Shown: piece after piece, positions 34,561-47,032 of the stretch
How the letters are laid out: each line of letters begins with the position of its first letter
Position numbering within the stretch: position 1 is the first letter of the stretch
Origin: Cymodocea nodosa
Lineage: Eukaryota; Streptophyta; Magnoliopsida; Alismatales; Cymodoceaceae
DNA: 64,000 nucleotides
Direction: 5' to 3'
NCBI GenBank assembly: GCA_036874045.1
Contig: JAZBRI010000003.1
Coordinates: 19,817,501-19,881,500 of the forward strand
Position numbers and translations under genes: made by a program
The notes under the pieces: model-generated
What the model saw: only the letters and a program-made list of their open reading frames with translations
Database searches by the model: none
What the model was told of the DNA's origin: nothing

Positions 34561-36826
34561 ATGGTCTCCAAGTTCTACAAAGGTCGTGGCAGAGGAAAAA
34601 GCAAAAGTAGAAGAGATGCAAAAGGAAAAGAAATAGAGAATGATGAAGTTCCACGTACTTGGTTCAAGAAAATATTTCGAGTGGACAAAAGGTTAGAAGA
34701 ACTTTATAGAGATTACTTCTTTCCTCAGGATATATTAGATGAAGTTAGACAAGAACTTCAACATACTGATGCAAGTATTACATACATGGGTATTCGAAAT
34801 AAATTTGATAGAGAATACAGAATGAAATGTGCTGAGATTGCATTTTTCTAACAGTATGCAAAATATTTGGAAAAAGGTGTAGGTTCATCAAATAGAACTC
34901 CTCAAACACCTATAAACGGTACAAGACTACATGTATTTGAGGAAGAGCATGAATCAGCTATCCCTACTCCTTTATATTCAAAACAAGTAGAATCAGATAT
35001 TGTTGTAGACAAAACAAAAGTTGACAGTCTTCAAAAGGCCATTACAATAGAAAGTACCTTAGAAGAATTAAAGCAGAAAACTTTTATGGAGTAATTTGAA
35101 AAGAAAACAACAATACTTGAAAAGGAGAAACAAAAATATTACAGAAGAAGGAAAGTCAGAAAAATTATGTCTAAAGAAACAAAGTCTATTGAAAAAGGAA
35201 AATCAGATGAAAATTTATTTCCAAAGGACAATGTCTGTCTAAGCATTGTACCTTATTGTGCATCTAATAAACTCATCAGTTTCGAACACACTGAAACTGA
35301 TGAAGATAATCAGACTTTATTTTCCCTTGTTAGAAAACTTGAGAAGAAATCCAAGTCAAATATGAGCTCAAGTTTTTCTATTAGAACAAGTCCTGATGAT
35401 GCAGAAATTGACAAATCAGAGCATCAGGCACCTGACATTGAACAAGTTATTGCAGATATAATTGACAATGTTGAGGCAGTAACTAGTTCAAAGGTTGAAT
35501 TGTCTGAAGTAGCAGATATTGAAAATGTTAAGACTCCAGAAGAGCTAAAAGTTAACCAGCCTTCTATGGAATCTATAAAAGCAGAGTCTGAGAATTCATA
35601 GCATGAATCAATGGAATTATCTGTTGAACAAAATGAACAATTACAAACAGATACATTGGCTGTAGAATTTGTGGAAAAATTGTACTCTGAACATTCTATA
35701 GAGACTGAACAGATGAATGTTGAGCATATTGACAATGTTCCTAACACTGTTGAAGCTGAAGAATCAAGCTTACCTGAGCAGCTTCAAGATAATATTTTGG
35801 AAGAGGAACAACATGACATTCATTTTGTAGAAGAGGTTCCTGAAGATGAATTAAACTCTAAATCACGGCTTCAGGTATCACCTTCTTTGTGTACAATATT
35901 AAAAATTCAAGGTAATGCAATTCATTTTAGATCTGAAGAAGCATTGCAGAAATACAATAATCTGATTACATGTCAGATTCTGCATGCTCGTCCAATAAAA
36001 TTCAAAAATTTGATGGAAATAAGAGATCTGTTTGAGTTTCAAAGCCTCATTAAATTTTTGCCAGTAGGAACGAAATGGAAGCAATACATAGAGCTTATTG
36101 CAGCTTTTTATAGCAATCTAGACAAGAATGGAAATTTTCTGAAAACTCAAATAAATGAACAGGAGTTTATATTGTCTCCTGAGTTAATTTTTGAAGTTTT
36201 AGGATTAAAGAATGAAGGTGTTGTTGTTACCAACAGATTTGACATAATAAGACAACTGGAATGGAACATTCAGTCTTTATCAAATTCCAGATGTATATTC
36301 TGAAATGAGATTAATGAAAAATCTGAATGCAGAGGCAAGATTTATTGCAAATATATTGCATGCAAATTTATTTCAGAGAGTTGGACACAATTTGGAAGTC
36401 AATAGAAGCTATTTATATGCAACTTATGGCTTGTTGAATAAAATTCAAATAAATTGGTTTGATGTTTTTATGTCTCAACTACAGCATATGAGTTCAAAGT
36501 TATTTTATGGTGATGCTGTATGTAGAATCCTTGCAAGCCAATTGACTTTATCTGACTGGTCCTCTGAAACTAAAGGCATGAGAGCATTTAGTGTCAAAGA
36601 TTTGCAAAAATTCCAGGCCTTGCATAAACCTCAACAACAACAACAACAACAACCTGATACAAACCATATACAACAACAACAACAAAGTTATTCAGCTCAA
36701 GCAGAATAGCAAACCCAGCTACCTCCTGACTTAGATGCAGTGCTTAACGACATCAGAAATGATATTAAGCATCTAGGAGATAAAATATGTAATGCTATAA
36801 GTGATATACTTAGGAGGGGTAGATAA
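34561..36826 (+). pseudogene. Envelope-position accessory ORF (aORF) of copia E3, nearly open
   Basis: About 755 codons, starting MVSKFYKGRGRGKSKSRRD (basic N-terminus). A long acidic, probably disordered middle follows. A conserved domain at about 35900-36600 includes EIRDLFEFQSLIKF, AAFYSNLDK, LGLKNEG, ARFIANILHANLFQRVGHN, KIQINWFDVF and SSKLFYGDA. Then come a polyglutamine tract (36630-36690) and a helical C-terminus ending at 36826. It is homologous to E0 (1-763) and to the gypsy aORFs. Breaks: TAA at 34849, TAA at 35092, TAG at 35599, a frameshift near 36300, and TAG at 36707. It resembles the putative plant transposon protein family; I see no clear signal peptide or membrane segment, so calling it an envelope is not supported. 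Confidence 0.82.
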
Positions 36827-37322
36827 CTGTTTTTGTTTGTTTCTGAATACAAAATGTAATGTTTGTATTACTTATTTGATTCATTGAATAATACATTTTT
36901 CTGTAAATGTGTTCAATTATTATTCTTGTTTACAGAAATCGTTGTTGTAATTCTCTTATATACATATATATATTCTCTGTAATTATTTTTTTGATTAATG
37001 ACAAAAAGGGGGAGAAATATTATAAAAAGATGATTATGATCTTAATTGCATATATATATTATAAAAGGAGATGCTATTTAAATGGTTATTGTAATCTAAT
37101 AGATGATAATTAGAAAACTGATACTTATATAATTATTGACATCCAAGAGTTTTAGTTTTGAGAGGTAAAATTTACACAAACAATAAAAATAAGCTTAAAT
37201 GAACTTAAGTCAACAAACAAGTTTGTTGAATTAAAAGTTAACCCAACGAAGGTGCTTTGTTGAGTTAAACATATTTTATAATTGATTTAATATGGTTTTG
37301 TCATCATCAAAAAGGGGGAGAT
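36827..37322 (+). other. E3 3' spacer with polypurine tracts
   Basis: There is no gene here. ATGACAAAAAGGGGGAGAAA lies near 36998, AACTCAACG-like repeats at 37200-37275, and the terminal AAAAAGGGGGAGA just before the LTR. Confidence 0.75.
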
Positions 37323-38930
37323 TGTTGAGTATTTTTGTTTTGATGATGTGTGCTGAATGAAAATAATCATATTTCCTCAATTACTATTGCTTGTGAAAAG
37401 AAATTAAAATCATCAATTAAAACAGAAAAAGCTTACTGATATAAATACTTGTCTGTATTAGATCTGAAGTTAATAACTAGTCTTTTCGTTGTATTAATTT
37501 CTCATTTAGCTAAACGTTAAGTTAACGTGTGTTTTTATTGAAAAGCATGATATGTTTTAATGTTTTTTCTTCTGTATCATGAACAGTGCACGTTTAGACA
37601 ACTCGTTAAGTTAGAGTTTTGTTTGTATAGAAGTCACGTGAGAACTCGTTAAGTTAGAGGCTTAAAGGTTAAAATAGGTCACGTGATAACTCGTTAAGTT
37701 AGTGAGTAAAAGAAGAGACAAACTCAATAAGTTAGTGTTATACACGTGGTGAAATTATAAGTTACGAATGTTGTATTGTATCATGTGAGGTACACATGTT
37801 TAACTCGTTAAGTTAATATAACTAAACGCGTTGAGTTGCTATATTGAACATTAAGGCAACGCGTTAGGTTAGCGTTATAAACTTAAGTTGTTATTTTTTG
37901 CACGTGGTAAAATTCTTATTATAAAAACATTTGTTTATTACTGGTTCATTGAGTTATCATAACACAACGGAAATGGTTCATTGAGTTATCATAACACAAC
38001 AGAGATGGTTCGTTGAGATAGCATAACACCACGGACTTAGTTCGTTGAGTTAGCTACAGTACTTGTCACGTGAAATGGCATATGAGGAATTCGTTAAGTT
38101 AGAAACGTTAAGTTATATATATACTTGTGTTACTCGTTTAGTTAACATTAAAGTAACGACTTCTTATTACATTGATGAAAGACTTTTAGACGAGAAAGTT
38201 TATTTTGCAGGAAATTTTTCAGAGATCCAAGACTGATGATTAAAGAAAATTCGAAATATAAACGTGGGTTGGAACGTGTGTTTCGATGAAGGAAAAAGAA
38301 AAGACGTGGAGAAGTGGAAAACTAGTAGTGGTTAAACGTGAAGGATATGCATGAAATGAAGATACAGTATAAAAGGCATAGAATTCTCGTTGATCAATTT
38401 ATCCTTGCACACAAAACGAAAAATCTTTTCAAGGATCAAACCATCCCTGCACACCAAAAGAAAAATCTTTTTCAAGGATCAAAAACACCTTCTCGGGGAA
38501 AATCTCTCAAATGGAAGAAAGTTCAGTGAAGCATAAAAAGGTAAGATTTTCGTCACTAAAGATTTGAAGTATCAGAAGAAAGCAAATTCGGTGAAGCATG
38601 AAAAGACAAGATATTCGTCACTGAAGAATTGCTGAAGAAGAAAAAGAAGAAGAAAGATCTCAAATAGGGAGAAAAGTTTTAAATTCCACAAATTAGTTTT
38701 CTCTATTTGTAGTTATGAAATTGTTTAGATGATACATGGTATCGAAATATAATTGCATCTACAATTTCTGAGGAGAATTGAATTGTATATTATAATTGAA
38801 ACCTTGAATAAAAATGATTTTATGAAAACAATGTCTCAACTTGTTTTTGAGTTTTAAAGTTTCAATTATATTTCAAAAAATATTAAAGATACACAATTCA
38901 CCCCCTCTTGTGTAGCCATACGATCCTACA
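37323..38930 (+). repeat. 3' LTR of E3
   Basis: The complete 1.61-kb LTR, TGTTGAGTATT to GATCCTACA. It contains CGTTGAGTTA repeats (37945-38060), ACGTG boxes, a TATA box at 38368, and a short tandem repeat of AAAAATCTTTT-CAAGGATCAAA near 38410-38480. It is very similar to the 5' LTR. Confidence 0.92.
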
Positions 38931-39273
38931 AAACTCATTTGAATCTGAACATTATATAAATATTTAACTTACATTTCATTTCATATTATGTAGAATTTAT
39001 ATTTTACTCTATAGCATTCAGATATTTTCAGCATTAACCAATTGTTGCATTTAATCCTGTCATTTATAAAATTTGTAAATCTTTTAAATAGTTTTGCACA
39101 TTGTTCAAATAGTTATATAATATTCAGGATAATTCATCTATTACATCATTCTCCAATATTAATACAAAAACATCTGAAAAACATACATTCATTTATATGA
39201 ATAATTTTCATTACAATTAATCAGATATTTTTCATACAAGTATATATAAGTACAAGTAGACGAACAATACAAT
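38931..39273 (-). other. G2 region downstream of the aORF
   Basis: AT-rich, without a gene. On the minus strand it matches G1 from the aORF stop to about 49545 (CGAACAATACAATTTAATC near the stop). It is cut at 38930 by the E3 LTR. Confidence 0.75.
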
Positions 39274-39810
39274 TTAATCCAATCTCCTAAGTTCATCTAC
39301 TTCCTTCTGGAGTCATTCTACTTGTTGCTCTAATTGGTTAATCTTTTCTACAGCTCCTGTAACTCCTCCAAAAGGTTCATCTATCTCTACAACCGCATAA
39401 TTTCTGTACTCTTTCACTGAAATGGTTTTAGATCTTATCCTTTTGAATGTCCATTTAGTGAAATCGATATAGTCCACCATCAGCAATGGAATCAGATCTC
39501 CATAAAATAATTTCTTCTTCACTGTTCTCAACTTGGAGATAAAAACTGTAGACCAATTTATCTGAATTCTATTTACAACTGCATATGTGGCCCATTTGAC
39601 AAATTGACTCAGTTCTATATCATGGCCTTGTCGTTGGTAGACATTCTTAATCAAAATGTTAGCTTTCATGTGTGCTTTACCATTTAGCTACTTTAGTCTA
39701 TTTAATAATGGCACACCAAGATTGATAGCTAAACAATCCTTTATGGTCTATTCTGTCCACTTGACTGTAGTTGTGCTTTCCAAAATTTCTAGTCCTTCAT
39801 TTTTCAATCC
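39274..39810 (-). pseudogene. G2 accessory ORF, C-terminal part
   Basis: Minus strand: LKNEG at the G1 edge, WTEQTIKDCLAIN, ILIKNVYQRQGHDIELSQ, YAVVNRIQINWSTVF, KKKLFYGDLIPLLM, a region with KEYRNYAVVE, and a C-terminal heptad-like segment ending VDELRRLD. TGA at 39313 stands where G1 has lysine. It continues the ORF part at 56587-58291; AATCC at both G1 edges is the insertion duplication. Confidence 0.87.
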
Positions 39811-41702
39811 TGTTTAGAATGAAATAGTGCATATTATTAATGGTTAAATGATGGTTAATTGCATAATATTTAGCTTATCATATAAGAATTAAGCCATTAT
39901 GTTATAATTGCACTATTATATGCTTTAATTGAAGAATTTACTTAATGTTGGGGAATTAATGTTAATTTAGTACATTTATGAACTGTCGGTAACTTGCAGG
40001 CTGTGAAATTCTTAAGTATCCGAATTTTTTGATATATCGGATAGTTATGTCTAAATTGCCGAACAGTTATGTTTTAAGAGAATATTTTATTATTTCCTGA
40101 AGTACACATGTCAAAACCATAATAAATGACTTAAGTGAACTTTCGGTGAGTTATTTGTAACTATCCAAAATGCACCTGAGCATCGGATAGTTAAATTTAT
40201 GCACGTGTTGAATTTAAATGCTTTAGAATATCACGTGAGATGCACATGTTTAACTCGTTAAGTAAGCATAACTGTACGCGTTGAGTTACATGAATATTAC
40301 ACTAAGGTAACGGGTTATGTTAGTAGCTTATTTCTTTATATTTTCTAATATGCCACTGTAGCGGTTGCAGAAACAGACAGTTGGAAGAGAAAAACCACGT
40401 TTGCACGTATCACGTAGGAATTCAATCGCGCAAGGAGAAGAAAGCATCGCCATTGATATGAATGAAGGAAATCCAACCGACCATTCAAGCAGAAGCAGTT
40501 ACTACTGAAGAAATATAAAAGAAAAGAAGAAAAAAAAGAAGTGTGTGTGATCGATGGGCGGACAATGTGTGTAGAGGAGGATCGGCGTCGCAATTCTCTG
40601 AAGTACCACACCAACCATCATCATCACTATCACCACACCATAATCACCAACCATCGGAGGTTTGTGAGGATACTTGCCTGATGTCGGGTCGATTCCGAGT
40701 CAAACACAGTGCTTGACAACCATTGTGAGGAGTGATCACGTCGCGGGAAGGGAAGCCATTTTCACCAAGCGCCAACTCATATTTCAGGAGATCGTAAAGC
40801 TTTTAGCCTTGGCTTCAGGTTGATGCTTATATGCTAAAGAGGAGATCATCTTGCAATTCTGGACTTGCGATTCTATAGGGAGAGGAGATAGAATTGTAAG
40901 TGGTTTAATTTTCAGTGGTGTAATCGCGTTGCAAGTAGTGTCGGAAGTATTTACTGTCAAGTGAGATTACTTTACATTTCACCTATCGCCCATTTCCATG
41001 TTCATATTAAAACAAAAATACCAAAAACAATTTATCTATGTTTGTATGTTGTATTTGAGTGTTGTATTGTTTGTGTTGTATCGTGATTAATGTTATCTTT
41101 GTCAGTGTTGTGATTGTTTTATGTTTATTTTAGTATTACAACTGAAATTGGTTCATTCAAAAGACTTAAAGATTTTAATGGTTACTGTTTGAATTATCTG
41201 AATGTTAGTATTGCTCAATGATAAATCCAATGTTAACTAACATTAAAGAGCTTAATTGATGTTATTTACAATCTATGGAATCACCCAATGGTTGTCCGAA
41301 TTCCTCTGTAAATAGTAGTATCAGAAAGAAAAGTCAGGCTCGTGGAGTTAACTTAAGTCCACAAGGTTAGTCCGTTGCGTTATCCATAACTCAACGAACT
41401 TAGTCTGTTGAGTTAGCTGTAATTCAATGGAGAGCTTATTGAATATATAAATTTAATTTTAACAAGTAAACAGTTCTCAAGTTCGTCAATAATTCCCTAT
41501 GGGATCAACCTGTACTTGCACACTGATACAATAGACACTATGCACTTGCAGTTAAAGTACAAATTAGAATTAATATCTAAATTGTATTAAAGGTTGTTTG
41601 TTTACTTCTAAAAGAAAGAATAGGCATAAAGATAAATTAACTAAATAAAACAGAAGTAACAAATCTAAGTTTTTCTAGTGTAGTGCTGGGAAAACCTAAA
41701 CA
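39811..41702 (+). repeat. 5' LTR of G1
   Basis: A 1.89-kb LTR. It has CGGATAGTTA motifs (40050-40190), a block shared with the copia E3 LTR (40223-40330), a TATA box at 40514, and AACTCAACG/CGTTGAGTTA repeats (41335-41430). A GC-richer stretch follows the TATA box. Confidence 0.92.
40514..40521 (+). promoter_or_regulatory. TATA box of G1 LTR
   Basis: TATAAAAG, repeated in the 3' LTR at 55399-55406 and, as TATAAAAA, in the G2 LTR near 22495 on the minus strand. Confidence 0.6.
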
Positions 41703-41709
41703 AGTTTTA

Positions 41710-41728
41710 TGGTGCCGTTGTTGGGGAA
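41710..41728 (+). other. Primer binding site of G1
   Basis: TGGTGCCGTTGTTGGGGAA, seven bases after the LTR. The usual Athila/Tat site is TGGCGCCGTTGCCGGGGA; the differences are C-to-T, consistent with CpG decay. The primer in that lineage is tRNA-Asp, as far as I recall. Confidence 0.82.
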
Positions 41729-41738
41729 TTGAATTGAA

Positions 41739-44700
41739 TTGAATAGATATAAGCAACTATTAGAGCTATTTCGTTTTAATAGCCAGAGTTGTGTGTTTTC
41801 TTCTGTAATTGAGAATATGGCATATGCTTATGCTCAAAGATTTCTGAAACCTGTAATTAGCATATGTGAATTCTACAATTCTAAAGGACACAACATTTCT
41901 AATTGTTTGAAATTGAGACGTTTACAGATGGTTAGATCCCATGAACAACAAATGAATTATCCTCAATATAATAGAGCCGAGTATGCGAATCCTATAGTTT
42001 ACCCAACTAATGGTAAGTATAGAATGTGTAATATGATGAGAGACACTGAAGTTTGGGATAACTATGACAGACTGGAGCATAGTATAGAGCAAAATCTAGA
42101 CAAACTGGAATACTTTATGTGTCAACAACAAGAAGTCCACCAATTAAACTATAAGGAAGCATATTCAAAACCTAAATAGGATATAATTTACGAAACTGAA
42201 AAAAACATAAAGGAAATTGATAAAAAATTGAATGCAATGAAATTAGATAATCTAGAAACAAAATTAAAAGCATTAGACGAAAATGCAATGAAAATACAAG
42301 TTATGCAACAGGACAATGAAAATTATAATGTTATAAACCTGCATAATTTACAAAATATACAGCAAACAGAAAATACTAATGCAAGAGAATTTAAAGAATG
42401 CACTTTAAAACTAAAGACAATTGAAGATCATAATCACAAAAATGATATACAAAAACATCATGAAAGTAACGAAAATCTGGAAGATGTATGTGTAACATTA
42501 AGATCTAGAACTGATATACCACCAAGAACTCAAAATGAAAATAATATGAAGGTGGATAAGAGTAAAAATCAAAATGATAACAAAAATGTAATAGCTGAAA
42601 ATCTAGAAATCTCTAAAGAACAATCTAAATCTACTAATGAAGCTAAAAATGATCAAATAAATCAAACAAAAGAAAAAGAATCTTTTAAATCACAATCTTT
42701 AGTACCTTATCCTGAAAGATTACAACAAACAATACTTGAAAAATAAGAAAAAATCAGAGAAATTTTTGAAAAAGTACAAGTTAACATTCATTTGTTAGAT
42801 CTATTGCAGAAAATGCCACCTTGTGCTAAATTTCTTAAGGATTGGTGTACTAAGAAAAGAGAGTGAAAAGTTCTTAGAAAGGTCTTTTTAGTTGAGCAAA
42901 GTAGTTCCCTATTTCTACCACAAATTCCTAAAAAGTTATCTGATCTTGGAATCCCTGTTATATCATGCACCATAGGAAATACCATTCTAGAAAGAACCTT
43001 AATAGACTTAGGTGCAGGTATAAATGTTATGCCAAGTGATATATTTGCATCCTTAGGATTAGAAGGCTTAATTCCTACTAGTACGGTTATTCAAATAGCT
43101 GATAGAAGTATAAGATACCCTAGAGGAAAAATATAGGATGTCTTAATTAAAATCAAAAATTTTATATATCCTATTGATATTGTAATTTTGGATTCCCAAC
43201 AAATTAAGCATAAAAATAGTGATACATCTTTAATTTTGGGGAGGCCATTTTTAGCAACATCAGGGGCTGTTATAAATTGTAAAACTGGAGTAATGAAGTT
43301 AGCATATGGTAATGAGGATACTCAATTAAATATTTTTAAACCAGAAAGGTTTGAGGAGTTAGAAATGTCCTTACATACCATAGACTTTTTAGAGGATGAA
43401 GGAGATATGTTAGATGATGTGATTCAAGAAGAATTGAATAGGCAAATCAATTCTGAAATTTTAAAAGAAAGTGAAAGCATAAATATAGAAGGAGAGCAAG
43501 AAGAAATTAATTTAAAAAATGATGATGTTCAATTAGGAGCTCTAGCTTCTGATGGGCAGCATTTAGACTTAAAACTTTTACCTTCTGAATTAACCTATAT
43601 ATTTCTAGAAGATAAATGAAGATGTCCAATCATTATTGCTTCAGATTTAAAAGAGGATCAAATAGCTAAATTAAAAGATGTAGTAAAAAGTTATAAAGAA
43701 GCAATAGGATGGACCATGACTGATATAAAAGGGTTAAGTTCAACTTTATGCTGTCACCACATATATTTAGAAGAGAATGCTAAACCTGTTAGAATTCCTG
43801 AGAGGAGATTAAATCCAAACCTTAAAGAAGTAGTCAGGAAGGAAATAGTTAAATGGTTAGATAATGATATAATTTATCTGATTTTTGATAGCTCGTGGGT
43901 TAATCCAATCCATGTAGTTCCCAAGAAATCAAGATTAACAGTTATTAGGAATGAAAGTCAAGACTTGATACCTACTAGAATTCAATTAGGCTGGAGAGTA
44001 TGTATAGACTATAGGAAGTTGAATGCTGTGACTAGGAAAGATCATTTTCCCTTACCTTTTATAGATCAAATGCTGGAAAGATTAGTAGGGCAAGAATATT
44101 TTTGTTTCCTAGACGGGTATTCAGGGTATAATCAAATTCCAGTAGCATTAGAGGATCAAGAGAAAACAACTTTCACCTGTCCTAATGGAACTTATGCTTT
44201 TAAACGAATGCCATTCAGATTATGCAATGCACTAGCTACCTTTCAAAGATATGTGTAGGGCATATTTACTAGAATGACTTAAGATTTTTTAGAAATATTT
44301 ATGGATGATTTTACTATATATGGCAACTCATATGAAGTGTGTTTAAGCAATTTAGACCAAATATTAAAACGCTGTGTGGAAAAAAATCTAGTTTTAAATT
44401 GGGAAAAATGTCACTTCATGGGTAAACAAGGAATAGTCTTAGGGCATGTTGTTTCTAAAAAAGAGTTGGAAGTAGATAAAGCTAAAATAGAAGTAATTTC
44501 GAATCTACCAAAACCTAAATCAGTAAAAGATATTAGATCATTTCTAGGACATGCTAGTTTTTATAGAAGATTTATTAAAGACTTTAGCAAAATAGCTAAA
44601 CCTTTAACTAATCTATTGAAAGCATTTTTCAAACTTAAGACTAGCTTAATTTCAACTCCTAAAATTCAAGCACCTGATTGGAACCATCCATTTGAGTTAA

Positions 44701-46430
44701 TGTGCGATGCTTCTGATTTTGCTGTAGGAGCAGTATTAGGATAGAAGATAGAAAAATCTCCTAGAGTGATTCATTATGCAAGCAAAACCTTAAATGATGC
44801 TCAAGTTAATTACACAACTACTGAAAAGGAATTATTAGCTGTTGTGTTTGCTTTAGAAAAGTTTAGATCATATCTGATTGGAGCTAAAGTAATAGTATAC
44901 ACAGATCATTCAGCTCTAAAACATCTAATAAAGAAAAAAGAAACTAAACTTAGATTGATCCGATAGATATTATTATTGCAAGAATTTGATCTAGAAATTA
45001 AAGATGAAAAAGGTTGTGAGAATATAGTAGCAGATCATTTATCAAGATTACAAATAGAAAAATCAAATATTGAAATTAAGGATAATTTTCCTGATGAACA
45101 ATTAATGACCATCAACACAATGCCTTGGTATGCAGACATAGTTAATTACTTAGTTACTGGTTTAACACCTAAGGATTGGAATAGACAGGATAAGAAATTA
45201 TTTTTCTCTAGAGTAAAATATTACTATTGGGAAGATCCATACTTATTTAAGAAATGTCCTGATCTAGTTTTAAGGAGGTGTGTTCCAGAAACTGAATATT
45301 CGAGCATATTGTCTTTCTGTCATGACCAAGCTTGTGGAGGACATTTTGGTTCAAGGAAAATTGCTGCAAAAATTCTGCAATGTGGATTTTATTGGCCAAC
45401 ACTATTCAAAGATGCTCATAAATATTGCTTAAGTTGTTTAAGATGTCAACAAATAGGAAGAATATCAAAGAGGAATATGATGCCTCTTAATCCTATTATT
45501 GAGGTTGAAATCTTTGATGTGTGGGGAATAGATTTTATGGGTCCATTTCCTATGTTTAATCAATTTAATTACATATTGTTGGGGGTGGATTATGTATTAA
45601 AATGGATAGAAGCTATTCCTACAAAAACTAATGACAACAAAGTGGTAATTTAATTTATAAGAACAAATATATTTGCCAGATTTGGAATACCTAAAGCTAT
45701 TATCAGTGATAGAGGAACTCATTTCTGTAATAGATGTTTTGAAGCCTTAATGAAGAAATATGGAGTAAACCACAAAATTGCAACATCATATCATCCGCAA
45801 ACAAGTGGACAAGTAGAAAGTGCAAACAAACAAATTAAATTAATCTTGGAAAAAGTAGTAAATCCTACTAGAACAAATTGGGCTAATAGATTGATAAATG
45901 CACTTTGGGCTTATAGAACTGCTTATAAAACGAGCTTAGGTATGCCACCCTTTAGGCTAGTATATGGAAAAAGTTGTCATTTACCTGCTGAAATAGAACA
46001 TAAAGCTTATTGGGCATTAAAAACTTTGAACACTAATTTAAATCAAGCTGCTGAAAATAGAAAAATGTAATTAATTGAATTAGAAGAATTTAGAAATGAA
46101 GCTTATTTGAAGACTGTAAGAGAAAAAGAAAAAATTAAATTTTGGCATGATAGAAAAATTATTCCAAAAAGCTTTGAAATAGGACAAGAAGTATATCTTT
46201 ATATGGCTAGACTCCATAACTATCTAAGAAAATTGAAATCTAGATGGGTAGGACCTTACATAGTTTGAAATGTTTATCCTTATGGAGCTATTGAAATTGA
46301 AAATCCTAAAAATCAGAATATATTTAAAATAAATGGACAAAGACTTAAACCTATTCTGAAAGCACTAAAAAGCTCCTTTGGAATTATAGAAGAAGTCAGA
46401 GTAGATGACTACTCGAGCTTTACTTCGTGA
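41739..46430 (+). pseudogene. pol: Gypsy NC-protease-RT-RNase H-integrase of G1, broken
   Basis: A nucleocapsid-type knuckle near 41866 (CEFYNSKGHNISNC, second cysteine changed to tyrosine) lies only about 150 bases after the primer site, with no capsid domain before it. Then come a lysine-rich linker; protease (DLGAGINVMP near 43008, LILGRPFLATSG near 43235); RT (GWRVCIDYRKLNAV, FMDDF near 44302); RNase H ([18 protein letters not shown]); and integrase (CCHC-type zinc region 45320-45440, [25 protein letters not shown]) ending at 46430. Stops include TAA at 42744, TAG at 44256 and TAA at 45651, all shared with G2, and TAG at 44743 and 44964 where G2 has CAG and TGG. Confidence 0.9.
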
Positions 46431-47032
46431 GAAATCAGTTTTTATGTTTATATAAAAAATATAAAAAAATTAAAAAAAAACATTAAAAATATATATAAAA
46501 CATAAAAATCGTTGCGGTTCAACCGACTAGATCCATTAGTATGACCGGAACATAAAAAATGTATATTAATTTTTAGAAGAAAAAAAAAATGTTGATTTTA
46601 TCGAAACATAGTATCGGTTCAACCAAAAGAAAAAAATAAAAAAAATAAAAAACAAAATAAATAATAAAAAATATTTAGGTCTGACCAAAACATAGTATCG
46701 ATTAAATCGATAAAAAAATAGAAAAACTATTCTCTGTAATATTTTTATTATTATATTTGCTTGTACGGTTCGTTGAGTTACGCTTAACTCAACGAGCTTA
46801 CTCCGTTGAGTCTTGAGTTAGTCAACGAGCTTACAGTTAACTCAACGGAGTACTGTAGCTAAGACCTCAGACAAAATAGTAATAGTTGGTTCGGGAAATG
46901 ACCCGATTACCCGCCTAAACTTAGGGCTTATTTAAACTAAAACCTAGGGTTTTGGGGGCATTATCCGGCAAATCATTTAGAATCTAGAACAGTAGAATTC
47001 AAAGCGATTCCGTGCTATTGTGTAACTTCACG
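46431..47032 (+). promoter_or_regulatory. G1 spacer before the aORF: repeat arrays and promoter-like motifs
   Basis: 46495-46720 has CGGTTCAACC-type repeats in A-rich DNA. 46766-46862 has at least six AACTCAACG/CGTTGAGTTA half-sites. TATTTAAA at 46929 and CCTAGGGTTTT just after it stand about 100 bases before the aORF ATG. G2 has the same order at 58999-58292. I infer an internal promoter; no transcript evidence is available. Confidence 0.5.

Larger units (their letters stand above)
27946..38930 (+). mobile_element. E3: Ty1/copia element with an accessory ORF, pol deleted
   Basis: 5' LTR 27946-29470 (its first 90 or so bases missing), tRNA-Met primer site, gag, a pol stub without integrase and catalytic RT, a long spacer, an accessory ORF (34561-36826), purine tracts, and a 3' LTR at 37323-38930. 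It is inserted in G2 between the aORF and gag regions. The left junction is a deletion that removed the LTR start and about 480 bases of G2, so no target duplication remains. Non-autonomous. Confidence 0.9.

Noticed and set aside
36629..36690. Polyglutamine stretch as a sign of a host transcription factor.
   Set aside because: It is the C-terminal tail of the E3 aORF and has a counterpart in E0; the context is a retrotransposon.
34561..36826. Calling the aORF a viral envelope protein.
   Set aside because: I see no signal peptide, transmembrane helix or fusion-like segment; only its position resembles that of an envelope gene.
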